A DNA stretch of 64,000 nucleotides from Pseudoalteromonas sp. A25. GTDB taxonomy: Bacteria > Pseudomonadota > Gammaproteobacteria > Enterobacterales > Alteromonadaceae. Location: contig NZ_AP021847.1 of assembly GCF_009176705.1 (NCBI RefSeq), positions 734,501 through 798,500 on the forward strand, read 5' to 3'. The notes below the pieces were generated by a model. It ran no database searches. It was given only the letters and a program-made list of their open reading frames with translations, and had not been told where the DNA came from. Below are positions 1-8,357 of this stretch, one piece after another. Made by a program: the position numbers and the translations under genes. Every line of letters begins with the position of its first letter. Within the stretch, counting starts at the first letter, position 1.

Positions 1-910
1 GCGTTTGGCAATGGCGATAGCGTACTACTTGAGCAAAAAAGTCACTGCGTGGAAAATGAATATCTCGGCGCTGTAGTTTAGGCGGCATACTCATCAATAA
101 ATGCGCTTTACCGCCATTTTGGTTGTTTAACACGCTGATGTTTTGCGGCTTTGTGCCGCCATAACCAATGGTAGTAAGGTTGCTAACTTCGCAATGAGTG
201 GGGTGCGCTAAATTGGCTTTACGCTGCTCTCTGGCCAGCTTTATCTCATCGCCAAAACGCATCGTATCTAAGCGCTTTCTCAGCGCAAATAAAATACCAG
301 ACGCAGTTAGTAGCGATAGTTGGTGATAACTTACATCATCACTATTTTTGGCAGTAAGTGGAAAGTAAACTTGTTTTATTTTTGAACTTGTAACGACGTC
401 TTTACTTGGGGCGGTCATGGCTAAAAAGCCCTCTTTTAGTGCTTCGTAGTCAGAGGCTTCATGCATGGGAGTGGTTCTAAACAAGCGCTGTGCTAAGTCA
501 GTGTCTTGCTCAAGGTGTTGTAATAAGGTTTGCCCGTCTTCTAGCACTAGGGTTAAAAACTTATAAACATCTAGCGCCGCCGCATTACCTAACGAATCGG
601 CTACTACCTCTACATTTCCTGAGCGTAAAAAGCCATCATTACTTGCTTCACTTTTGGCGATAATCGAGCTGACATAGCCATTTTTGTTTTTTCGTGCACT
701 GGGGTGACTAAAGGTGCATGGGTGGGTAGAGATAGAGATCTGCCCTGCTCTTTTTGCCGCATTAGGTAACCAGTTTTGCAAACTAAATACCGATTCGCAT
801 TCCATATGCGTTTGTTGTATCTCGTCACCTGACATTGACGCTTTTGTGTTTTTTTTAAGCCATGCGGCTTTTCTTTCTTCAAAAAACGCATCAACTGCTT
901 TATCAATCAT
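1..910 (-). CDS. csy1: Type I-F CRISPR Cascade large subunit Csy1 (Cas8f), N-terminal part
   Basis: An open minus-strand frame runs from the ATG at 910 off the left edge, giving about 303 residues without a stop. It starts MIDKAVDAFFEERKAAW and continues with a basic, polar region typical of Csy1/Cas8f, the large subunit of the type I-F surveillance complex that recognises the PAM. The start is fixed by a strong AGGAGG ribosome site six bases upstream. It follows the cas2/3 stop by 46 bases in the same direction, the usual I-F order. The remaining cascade genes and the array should lie to the left of the window. Identification rests on the N-terminal sequence and gene order; the C-terminal half is not visible. 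Confidence 0.9.
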   Translation of the reverse strand, partial: MIDKAVDAFFEERKAAWLKKNTKASMSGDEIQQTHMECESVFSLQNWLPNAAKRAGQISISTHPCTFSHPSARKNKNGYVSSIIAKSEASNDGFLRSGNVEVVADSLGNAAALDVYKFLTLVLEDGQTLLQHLEQDTDLAQRLFRTTPMHEASDYEALKEGFLAMTAPSKDVVTSSKIKQVYFPLTAKNSDDVSYHQLSLLTASGILFALRKRLDTMRFGDEIKLAREQRKANLAHPTHCEVSNLTTIGYGGTKPQNISVLNNQNGGKAHLLMSMPPKLQRRDIHFPRSDFFAQVVRYRHCQT

Positions 911-956
911 CGTTCCCTCCTAAAGTATTTTGTCATAACAAGCGTGTGTAATGTGT

Positions 957-3900
957 TCACTCAACCTTCACCAGCCCAAGTTGGTCGTTATATGCATAGC
1001 GTTTGTTTTCATTAAATGGAAAGCTCAGCTCACCGTATTTAAGCGATATAACCCGCTGAGTCAGCGGGCTTTGTTCATGTGCATGACAATCAGCCAGCTC
1101 AGCGCAGGCTTGGTCAAAGTCTCTGACTAACCATAGTCGTTGAAGCTGGTGCGCGCTCAACGCTATGCGTTTTATATTAAGGATTTCTTCTCTGTCGATG
1201 GCTCGGCCTTGGGGGTCTTTTTCACAAAACCGGCTACGCTGCTGGTATTGATCAAACACCAAATAGGTTTTTACATTGGGTGCCCCTTTTCGAAAGGGGG
1301 TGAGTGCTTGCGGTAATGCCGTTAAAAACCAGTGGTGTTCAAGATAACCTTGCAAAGTACCAGGCCCCCGCGCCCCCGAACTGGTTGATTTGTAATAAGC
1401 CAAGGCGTGCAGCGTTACCACATGTTCCAGCTCCGCAAGGCTTTGCGCTTGGGTCAAGTTTTCAACATAGCCTACATTGATATGTTTAGGTTTACAGATC
1501 CGTGCGCTGGCATCTAAACGCTCGGCTATCTGTTTAATATCAATTAGCAGTGTTAAATCATGGCTTTTTAAGCGACAGCTTTTTTCAAACCCCGGACTAA
1601 CAAAGGCTTTTAAACCATCAACATGGGCGTTTTTAATGGCTTTATAGTTGTATTGCAGCAAAGCAACGTTGGGGCTTTCGACCGCTGTTTTACGATGCCT
1701 ACGTACGCGCCCTGCAAGTTGAATGATTGAACGATACGATGATGGCTCTATCACCGCCCAATCAAAGTCATGGTCGCGCCCTACTTCTTCAACGGGTGTG
1801 GCAACCAATACGAAAATAAGGTTTTTAACTTGGTTTTGTTGGCTTGATAGCTTATTTAAATGTTCACGTATGAGTGTATTTTGTAGCGCTTTGGGCTGTT
1901 CGTTGGCACTTTCTTTACGCTTTAACACTTGGTCTAAATGCTGCTCTTGTATTGAACGCAGTAGCAGTGTTTGTTGGCTGTGGTAAGGCATTACCCTAAC
2001 TGCAATGTCATCGGGCCAATCATACGACAGTAAAAACTGAGCCAGCGCCACACAGGGTTTAATGTTTGCAACACGCACCACCCCAAACGACACGTTGAGC
2101 TTAGTGTTTTCATCCACAAAATGATGATCATCGTGCTTTGCTAAAATGCTTTTGGCAATAACGCTAAAGTAGGCTGATTGCTTTGTTTGCTCACCTTCAA
2201 CTTGTAGAGCCGGCACTTGCTTTTTATCATATATCGCCTCACAAAGGCTGATATCGGCTTTTCTTAAAATAGGTTGCTGTGCCAGTTTGCCTTGGCGTTT
2301 TTGAATAAACTCGTCGTGTTTTGCACGGTACTGCAATATAGCGCACTCTAGTGAACTCGCACGATTGGTATCAAGATGTGTATTAAACTCATCTATCCAA
2401 GCACACCCTATGTGTTCGCTCGCACTGCGGGTGGCACAATACAACTGCCAACCATCGCGATATGCTTTAAAGTAACCCTCGGCCAGTGATGGGGGAATGG
2501 TAGCGGAGGAGAGCATCACTTTTCGCCCCAGCATACCTGCAAGATGGATCAGCCTGCCGATCGCAATTAAATCACCGTCTGTAAAATCATCTACCTCATC
2601 TATCACCAAGTCAGACGACATTAACCGTAAAGAAGGTAATATGTATTTACCACCGCGGGTTGTTTCAATTGCGCTGATGATGTGGTCAATGGTGCAAGCA
2701 AGCACAGGGGCATATAAAAACTTCTTATCGCGCTCACTATTTAGCACGGTAGTGAGGTTTTCTTGCGGAATATCACATTCAAAATCAACATCTTCGTCTA
2801 ATAGCGGCGCTTCAGATTCCGAGCCGGTTTGTTCAAAGTGACTGGTGTGCGCCGCAGTCTTATGTTTTTTATGTAACTCCATGACCGCTTTTGAACCGAT
2901 CACAACCGCCAGCTGAGTGTTGTCTAACCCTACCCTTTGCGCGTATTCATCACCCGTTTGTAGAGTTAACGTGCGCAGGCCCAAAGCCAAAATATAACGA
3001 AGGCTTTTGCTATCGTCCGACAGGGCGCGCATAACTTTGGCATTAGCAAATGTTTTACCACAGCCTGTACTTGCCATGTTGAGGGCAAAAAAGCCAAACC
3101 TTTTGTGCTCTTTTTCAGCTTGCAAAGCACGCCATTGACTAATTTGAGCAACGGCTTTGTCTTGCCATTTATAGTCTTTCGGACTTGGCTTTCTTAAGCT
3201 TTCTATGTCTGTTGCCTGAGGTAGTTCACTCTCGAACGCAGGTAATAAGTGCGCCGCTTGGGTGGCATAACGCGCCACCCCCACTAAATGTTCATCCAAC
3301 TTTTGTTTTAACTGCTTGGTTGCTCTGTCAGTATTTGCGAACAAGCCCGTGGTGTTTTGCCATTTTTTATCTGCTTGTTGAGATGAATAATAATGATCGC
3401 CCAACATTAAACACAGCCGAGCATGATGCACTAGCACCCGATAGCCGCCCGTTTCTATCGCTTTTATAGCAAGCGCTTGATAATCAAGTAAACTTGACGA
3501 CCAGCGTTTAACTCGACTAAGCCACGGCTTGGAGTTACTCATTAAGCCATTGGGAAATTCAAAGCACTGCCCTAAGCGCTTTTCAAATTCCTGTTTGTTA
3601 TAGCTATTTTCATAGCCCCACTGCTGCGTGATTTTAGCAAGCATGTCATCAAGCGACTTAGCTGTTTCTGATTTATAATCATCAGGCGAACCTTGCTTTG
3701 GCAAAGGTAAGCGATGATGAGATACCACCAACCATGCAACAAGCTTTGCAATAGGTGGTAATTGCGCCATTGGCCTAAGTGGGCTTTGCTTAATCGCAGC
3801 CTGAACTTTTTGTTCATTAATATCGCCACGACTTAACGCCTGCAACCATGCTTTATCTGAATGCTCACTTGTTGAGTCAATAAAGCCGCGTAGTAACAAT

Positions 3901-4367
3901 AGTGAGATCCATTCATGGCGTATTGGGTCGCCTTTAAACTGGTTTGGGTTATTCGGCTGTAATTTACTTTGAAACAGCTCAGTGGCCTTGCCCCAATCAT
4001 GCAACAATGCAGCAATCCCAACCAAACCTTTAATCAAAGGCAAAAAGTGCCAATCGCTTTCAATTTCACTGTTAAGTAGGTTCCGCCTTGTCCAATTCAC
4101 CGGCACCACCCCCTCAAGATTAAATTTATTACGATTGCCCACTACCCACAATAACTGACTTCTAGAACGTGAGCGTATCCAATGACAACTCACCGCTGTA
4201 CTGCGGCTGGCGGTTTTGCGCAGCATTTTTTTAACTGTGAGTAAGCCATCTTCGGTGATCAAGGTTTGCCATGTATTATCGCCTATGCGGTTAGCAAACG
4301 CGTCTAACACTCGCCGCGTTTTTTTGAGGGCGTTTTTTTCGCACTGAGAGACAAACGTCACCATCAT
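957..4367 (-). CDS. cas3: Type I-F CRISPR nuclease-helicase Cas3 fused to Cas2
   Basis: Cas3 unwinds and degrades target DNA after recruitment by the Csy complex; in type I-F it carries an N-terminal Cas2 domain and also joins Cas1 for spacer acquisition. The 1136-residue product fits: a Cas2-like region (about residues 1-95), an HD nuclease with HDWGK at 123-127 and a further histidine at 151, SHHR near 218, a Walker A motif STGCGKT near 430, and the helicase acid motif DEVDD near 588. All key nuclease and ATPase residues seem present. The start codon overlaps the cas1 stop by four bases (ATGA), so the two are translationally coupled. Confidence 0.95.
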   Translation of the reverse strand: MMVTFVSQCEKNALKKTRRVLDAFANRIGDNTWQTLITEDGLLTVKKMLRKTASRSTAVSCHWIRSRSRSQLLWVVGNRNKFNLEGVVPVNWTRRNLLNSEIESDWHFLPLIKGLVGIAALLHDWGKATELFQSKLQPNNPNQFKGDPIRHEWISLLLLRGFIDSTSEHSDKAWLQALSRGDINEQKVQAAIKQSPLRPMAQLPPIAKLVAWLVVSHHRLPLPKQGSPDDYKSETAKSLDDMLAKITQQWGYENSYNKQEFEKRLGQCFEFPNGLMSNSKPWLSRVKRWSSSLLDYQALAIKAIETGGYRVLVHHARLCLMLGDHYYSSQQADKKWQNTTGLFANTDRATKQLKQKLDEHLVGVARYATQAAHLLPAFESELPQATDIESLRKPSPKDYKWQDKAVAQISQWRALQAEKEHKRFGFFALNMASTGCGKTFANAKVMRALSDDSKSLRYILALGLRTLTLQTGDEYAQRVGLDNTQLAVVIGSKAVMELHKKHKTAAHTSHFEQTGSESEAPLLDEDVDFECDIPQENLTTVLNSERDKKFLYAPVLACTIDHIISAIETTRGGKYILPSLRLMSSDLVIDEVDDFTDGDLIAIGRLIHLAGMLGRKVMLSSATIPPSLAEGYFKAYRDGWQLYCATRSASEHIGCAWIDEFNTHLDTNRASSLECAILQYRAKHDEFIQKRQGKLAQQPILRKADISLCEAIYDKKQVPALQVEGEQTKQSAYFSVIAKSILAKHDDHHFVDENTKLNVSFGVVRVANIKPCVALAQFLLSYDWPDDIAVRVMPYHSQQTLLLRSIQEQHLDQVLKRKESANEQPKALQNTLIREHLNKLSSQQNQVKNLIFVLVATPVEEVGRDHDFDWAVIEPSSYRSIIQLAGRVRRHRKTAVESPNVALLQYNYKAIKNAHVDGLKAFVSPGFEKSCRLKSHDLTLLIDIKQIAERLDASARICKPKHINVGYVENLTQAQSLAELEHVVTLHALAYYKSTSSGARGPGTLQGYLEHHWFLTALPQALTPFRKGAPNVKTYLVFDQYQQRSRFCEKDPQGRAIDREEILNIKRIALSAHQLQRLWLVRDFDQACAELADCHAHEQSPLTQRVISLKYGELSFPFNENKRYAYNDQLGLVKVE

Positions 4368-5341
4368 AAGTTATTTGCCTCAATGTGCTCTTTTGAGTGT
4401 GCTTGCAGTGCAATTTGCTTTACCGTATCAAACATGTAATCCAGCGCTTTATGATCAGTAAATGCTTGGAGTACTTGCTGACGAAATTCTTGCTCTGTGG
4501 CGTTTTCTTTTGCGCACACAAATGCCCACGGCAGCACCAGCGCGTCTTTAATTAAATCTGCCACATCGAACACCAAAGCCCCTCGGCGAGTTTTGCCGTG
4601 CATGACCGCAAATCCATGTGGAATGCCCAGCACCCACAAGCAACTGGCTGCAAGTCCATAAGCTAAGTAGTTACCATGATTTAAGAAGTCATTGGCTTTG
4701 TCGGTACTTTGATGCTGACGGGTAAAACCTTTAACGCCGGTATTATTGGCAGCGTATTTGTAAAGCACCTTGGTTAGTTGGGCTTCGGTAAGTAATAATT
4801 CTGATGGTTTGCTCGCTTCATCGGTGCGTTTGTGAAACGTACTCAGTGCATTTTGAATTGCATCGTGATGAAACTCGAACCCTTCAAGTTTCAACTCTCG
4901 GTCTTTGCTCCACACTTTTTCGAGATAGTGAATACGAGCATGTTGAAATGTTTTGGCCGCCTCTAACCGCTTTACATCATCAAACCAAAATTGCAGCCAA
5001 CCGTGTAAATACTCGGTAGGCCGGTATTCGCTTTGTGGCGTAAACCACTCTACCTCACAGGCCATATGCAACGGTGTGCCACCGCCGCCACAAAACCCCA
5101 CCAGCACACCTGCTTGGGCAAGCATTCGCATGGCAGCTTGGGTAATAGAGGTGCCATTACCCAACATTAAAACCGTGCTGTTTGCGATGGGAATATTAAA
5201 ATACTGGTTTTCGTGTTTCGCTTCTGTGAGGTATAAAACACGGCCATCTTTTTGCATTACTCGGCAATGCTCTAAGTAATACATGTTGGCACGCTTTGAG
5301 TGCAAAATGGTTTTCAGATCGGTTGGGCTTAACTCTTCCAT
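4364..5341 (-). CDS. cas1: Type I-F CRISPR integrase Cas1
   Basis: Cas1 is the metal-dependent integrase that inserts new spacers at the CRISPR leader. The 325-residue length and the N-terminus MEELSPTDLKTILHSKRAN match the I-F subtype. A glycine-rich GFCGGGG stretch near residue 85 and a C-terminal region with HGNYLAYG and FDVADLIKD, carrying conserved His and Asp residues of the family, are visible. AAGGCG lies just before the ATG. It is the first gene of the minus-strand operon cas1-cas2/3-csy1, so this is a standard I-F system rather than the Tn7-linked I-F variants, which lack cas1 and cas3. No CRISPR repeats were seen upstream of it. Confidence 0.95.
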   Translation of the reverse strand: MEELSPTDLKTILHSKRANMYYLEHCRVMQKDGRVLYLTEAKHENQYFNIPIANSTVLMLGNGTSITQAAMRMLAQAGVLVGFCGGGGTPLHMACEVEWFTPQSEYRPTEYLHGWLQFWFDDVKRLEAAKTFQHARIHYLEKVWSKDRELKLEGFEFHHDAIQNALSTFHKRTDEASKPSELLLTEAQLTKVLYKYAANNTGVKGFTRQHQSTDKANDFLNHGNYLAYGLAASCLWVLGIPHGFAVMHGKTRRGALVFDVADLIKDALVLPWAFVCAKENATEQEFRQQVLQAFTDHKALDYMFDTVKQIALQAHSKEHIEANNL

Positions 5342-5670
5342 GCTCGCCTTGTACCTGATATTTACATACGATTAACTTCCAGACTAAAACGCAAATTCGG
5401 CAAATACAATAAAAATAGATGAGTTATTGAAGTTTTATTGCTTTAGCGCAAATTTTAGATATAAAGTGACAGAGCGCATTTATTTACACCGAACATCATT
5501 GTCTTATGCTTGTGTAGTATTTATAAACACCACCATACTAGCGCTCGGTAAGATCCTGACCTTCGTCAGGAAGACGGGCGTAAGTCTGAGCCGCTTTTGC
5601 CTCTCAGTTCTTGCCAAAGCTCACTGTAACCCCCCTTTACACCTATCTGTCCACGCTTCCTGCACATCAG
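5342..5670. other. Gene-free gap between cas1 and an AraC gene
   Basis: This 329-base stretch should carry the cas1 promoter (reading leftward) and the 3' end of the AraC transcript. I see no CRISPR repeats. It holds a small hairpin, CCTGAC-CTTC-GTCAGG at about 5554-5569, without a U-run, and one copy of a C-rich-centre inverted repeat at 5625-5641. An open frame on the plus strand crosses it but has no ribosome site and runs into the AraC gene, so I do not call it. Confidence 0.6.
5625..5641. repeat. TGTAA-CCCCCCT-TTACA inverted repeat, copy A
   Basis: The 17-mer TGTAACCCCCCTTTACA has TGTAA/TTACA arms around a run of C. Two related motifs with TGTAAA/TTTACA-type arms and a C5 centre occur at 28498-28516 and 37479-37493, all in intergenic DNA and in the same orientation. 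Function unknown; it could be an operator or a dispersed repeat. Confidence 0.45.
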
Positions 5671-6537
5671 TTAAGCCAAAGGTAAATACACATCGGTGCG
5701 TAAATCGCATTCGTCTACTTCGTGTATAAGGTTTAAATACTCAAAAAATACAGGGTGATCACCAAGTTGCTCTTGGCTTTGCGGTAGCCATTGTTCATAC
5801 AACGCATAAATGGTTTTTTCTAAAGTGTCATGACTGCCAAAGTGGGTGGCTTTTGCGCAGCGCATAGCGGGTATGGCACCCGCTTTTACAGAAAACTCGT
5901 TGTCTGGTACCGAGGTCATGTTTTGCTGCAATGAGCCGCATATTTTAAATTCAAAATCGTCTTCTTTCATAGTACTTGGGTCACCATTAGGAATACCAAA
6001 TGTACGGCAATGCGCTATGGGTGACCACTGACTTTGCTTTCGCCAGGCAACAAACTGGCCTGCACTTTCGTACACTCGTTGAGGATTTCCGTGATGAGTT
6101 AAATATGCAATGGGGGTATGCGCAAACTCGACGATAGATACTGCTATCGCGTCATTATTACTAGGCAAAGTAAATTCATAAAGTCGATACCAATTTGGCC
6201 AGTCTGGGCTTTGCCTAAACTGACTTGGGGTTTGCGAAAAGGTACGTTTAAACGCTCGTGAGAACGCTTCGCTACTATCAAATTGTGCCGTAAGCGCAAT
6301 ATCAATAATCTTCATATCAAGTTCAAATGCCAATTGAAAAGAGGCACGCTTTAAGCGTGCAAGCTGTAAATACTTGATCACGCTCACACCCGTATACGCT
6401 AAAAATACCCGATGAAAATGATATCGTGACAAGGCGGCCACCTCACTAAGTTGCGCTAGGTCTAGCTGCCCCTCAAGGTTATGTTGAATGAAATCACATA
6501 CGCGTTTAATGCGATTTTCTAACGACTCTTTACACAC
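5671..6537 (-). CDS. AraC-family regulator with GyrI-like ligand domain
   Basis: The 288-residue protein has an N-terminal AraC-type double helix-turn-helix domain (about residues 5-108; second helix-turn-helix includes FDSSEAFSRAFKRTF) and a C-terminal GyrI-like small-molecule-binding domain (about 125-288). This Rob-like layout is usual for regulators that sense drugs or lipophilic compounds. It is divergent from the DoxX gene, from which it is separated by 217 bases holding a 17-bp palindrome, so it may control that gene and itself. The ligand cannot be told from the sequence. The start at 6537 places the DNA-binding domain immediately at the N-terminus, as expected. Confidence 0.85.
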   Translation of the reverse strand: MCKESLENRIKRVCDFIQHNLEGQLDLAQLSEVAALSRYHFHRVFLAYTGVSVIKYLQLARLKRASFQLAFELDMKIIDIALTAQFDSSEAFSRAFKRTFSQTPSQFRQSPDWPNWYRLYEFTLPSNNDAIAVSIVEFAHTPIAYLTHHGNPQRVYESAGQFVAWRKQSQWSPIAHCRTFGIPNGDPSTMKEDDFEFKICGSLQQNMTSVPDNEFSVKAGAIPAMRCAKATHFGSHDTLEKTIYALYEQWLPQSQEQLGDHPVFFEYLNLIHEVDECDLRTDVYLPLA

Positions 6538-6635
6538 AATGTGCCCTGCTCATCATTTTTAAAAACCTTATTATGAGAGGATCGCAATCGAATGTCTTGA
6601 TTGAAATTGCGAAAAGCACGCCCTCCCAACCAATC

Positions 6636-6652
6636 ATTCTTAAAATAAGAAT
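6636..6652. promoter_or_regulatory. Palindrome in the AraC/DoxX divergent region
   Basis: ATTCTTA-AAA-TAAGAAT is a perfect 7-bp inverted repeat about midway between the two divergent genes. It is a candidate operator for the AraC-type regulator, but A+T richness makes chance occurrence possible. Confidence 0.35.
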
Positions 6653-6754
6653 AAATCAAACAAAATTTACTAATTTTATTTCACAAAAAAGAACATAAAC
6701 TAGCCCTATCAGTCATCCATTGCTGACTTACAACTTACTTATTGAGGAACGACT

Positions 6755-7195
6755 ATGAACATGATCAACCCATTTGCAAACAACACTCTTTTTGCTAACG
6801 CAGCAGTACTAATAGCGCGCTTTGGTTTATCGGCTATTTTCATCTTGGCAGGTTTAAACAAAATTCAATACTTTGATGGCAACGCACAATACATGGCATC
6901 CGCCGGATTGCCCGCAGAGCTGTTACCACTGGTGATTGCTTTTGAGCTGATTGGCGGCTTATTTATTCTGACAGGCCTACTCAGCCGTATCACTGCCTTA
7001 GCATTTGCTGGCTTTAGCGTTGTCAGCGCACTGTTATTTCATGCTGATTTAAACGACCAAATACAGTTTATAATGTTCTTCAAAAACATTGCTATGGCAG
7101 GCGGGTTCTTAATGCTTACAGCACATGGCGCGGGTCAGTGGAGTATCGACCAAGTCATTAACCAAAAAACCAATGCCCTTAAAAAAGCTGTATAA
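6755..7195 (+). CDS. DoxX family membrane protein
   Basis: A 146-residue inner-membrane protein with four hydrophobic segments (about residues 13-33, 53-75, 80-98, 104-123). The first carries the RFGLSAIFILAGLNKI pattern typical of the DoxX/SURF4-like family. Members are often linked to redox balance or thiol stress, but the biochemical role is not settled. GAGG lies seven bases before the ATG. It is divergent from the AraC/GyrI-type gene, which may regulate it, and converges with the solute-binding protein gene eight bases downstream. Confidence 0.85.
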   Translation: MNMINPFANNTLFANAAVLIARFGLSAIFILAGLNKIQYFDGNAQYMASAGLPAELLPLVIAFELIGGLFILTGLLSRITALAFAGFSVVSALLFHADLNDQIQFIMFFKNIAMAGGFLMLTAHGAGQWSIDQVINQKTNALKKAV

Positions 7196-7203
7196 GATAG
7201 CAC

Positions 7204-8097
7204 TCACAGCAAAGGCGTTACACATGCTTGAATTGGCTCGTATAGGTAGCGAGCCACTTTTAAGATATCTCTAGTACGTATACTCATATATGGGTTGTTG
7301 ATTTTAAGAACCTGGCGCTTAGGTAGCTCACTATTTACCAACGCATTCGCAATAATTGGGTTTGCTAACCAGCGCTTTTCAAAACTGCCATCATCTATGG
7401 CTTTTTCTAACCCGTAGGTTAAGCGCTTTCTTAATCTATGATTGTTTTTATTGACAAAAAAGTACATAGCAGTTGGGTAGCAAAGCGCAAAATTACGTTC
7501 AACAAGTAGGTCTGCTCTATCAGTAATTTCTCCCCAAGGCTCATGCACTGCTCTTGGGAACAAATCAAAGCGCTTTTGTTCAAGCATACTATGTAAGCGC
7601 GAGCCATCACTCGTGGCAACATCAAAGTCGTTTCGCTCATATATTTGTGTATCAGGCCAGTCAATACCACTACCCAACGAATACTGCCTTAATGTTTGTA
7701 CATTATTGATTGCTGCAAACTGCTGTTCGTTGTCTTTGTGGATCAAAAACAACCTTGCGCCCATCAAACCACGTAATAGCGGGATATATACCGTACCAAG
7801 TTGTTGTTCGCGTTCAATCGAGGTTACACTCCAGTGCACATCTAGTAGGTCTTTATTAGCCAGTAAGTCGAGGGTTCGCCCTTGCGGTGCTTCATCAAGG
7901 GAAAGTGAAATAAGCTGATAATCACCGTATTTGTCAGCACTTTTTTCTAGCGCCAGCTGTAAAATAGAGAGGTAATAAGCTTGTTTTGGGTCATTCATGT
8001 GCTGAGCAATATTGTAACGTACCCTATCCATGGCTTTTACGGTAAAACAAATCAAGCTAATAAAAACATAACTTAATAAAATGACGTAACGCACCAA
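7204..8097 (-). CDS. Periplasmic solute-binding family 3-type protein
   Basis: A 297-residue protein with a signal peptide (hydrophobic residues about 3-20, cleavage near VKA) followed by a type-2 periplasmic-binding fold like the polar amino-acid binding proteins. No ABC permease or ATPase lies beside it, so it may be a stand-alone sensor or binding protein of the kind common in Alteromonadales. The ligand is unknown. Its 3' end is eight bases from the DoxX stop, in convergent orientation, and its 5' end faces the efflux operon starting at 8358. Confidence 0.75.
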   Translation of the reverse strand: MVRYVILLSYVFISLICFTVKAMDRVRYNIAQHMNDPKQAYYLSILQLALEKSADKYGDYQLISLSLDEAPQGRTLDLLANKDLLDVHWSVTSIEREQQLGTVYIPLLRGLMGARLFLIHKDNEQQFAAINNVQTLRQYSLGSGIDWPDTQIYERNDFDVATSDGSRLHSMLEQKRFDLFPRAVHEPWGEITDRADLLVERNFALCYPTAMYFFVNKNNHRLRKRLTYGLEKAIDDGSFEKRWLANPIIANALVNSELPKRQVLKINNPYMSIRTRDILKVARYLYEPIQACVTPLL

Positions 8098-8217
8098 AGC
8101 CCCTCACCTAAATCAAGAGTGTTTAAACCAATTGCAGTGGGCGCAACTTTACCGTGAATGTCAGGCAATCGCTACCCTATTTCGCAAGACACAAAATAAA
8201 CACGCCAGTCTTAATTT

Positions 8218-8255
8218 TGGGATCAATCTCATTATTAATCCCATTTTTGGGATTA
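8218..8255. promoter_or_regulatory. Candidate activator-binding sites upstream of the -24/-12 promoter
   Basis: Three copies of the half-site TGGGATYA occur: plus strand at 8218-8225, inverted at about 8236-8243, and plus strand at 8248-8255. The last two form the perfect inverted repeat AATCCCA-TTTT-TGGGATT (8237-8254). They lie about 75-110 bases before the inferred transcription start, where NtrC-class activators usually bind. The regulator at 12891-14279 is the obvious candidate protein. Confidence 0.5.
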
Positions 8256-8302
8256 CACACAACCGGAATAAAAATACAACCTATATTTCAGTAGCTTACA
8301 CG

Positions 8303-8319
8303 TTGGCATACTGCCTGCT
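8303..8319 (+). promoter_or_regulatory. Sigma-54 (-24/-12) promoter of the efflux operon
   Basis: TTGGCATACTGCCTGCT has GG (8305-8306) and GC (8317-8318) separated by exactly ten bases, the sigma-54 spacing, with TGGCA at -24 and CTGCT at -12 close to consensus. Transcription would start near 8330, leaving a short leader with AGGAG before the ATG at 8358. The nearby sigma-54 activator gene supports the call. Confidence 0.65.
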
Positions 8320-8357
8320 ATCTAAAGCCTAATATCAAGCATTTATTAGGAGCTTTA

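Noticed and set aside
714..923. Plus-strand frame opposite csy1
   Set aside because: Antisense shadow of the csy1 N-terminus with no ribosome site.
1294..1312. CCCCTTTTCGAAAGGGGG palindrome inside cas2/3
   Set aside because: It is coding sequence, has different arms from the TGTAAA-C5 motif and occurs once.
5427..5729. Plus-strand frame of 100 codons between cas1 and the AraC gene
   Set aside because: No ribosome site, runs antisense into the AraC 3' end, composition not protein-like.
8132..8332. Plus-strand frame of 66 codons before the efflux operon
   Set aside because: It spans the sigma-54 promoter and its upstream repeats; no ribosome site and no family.
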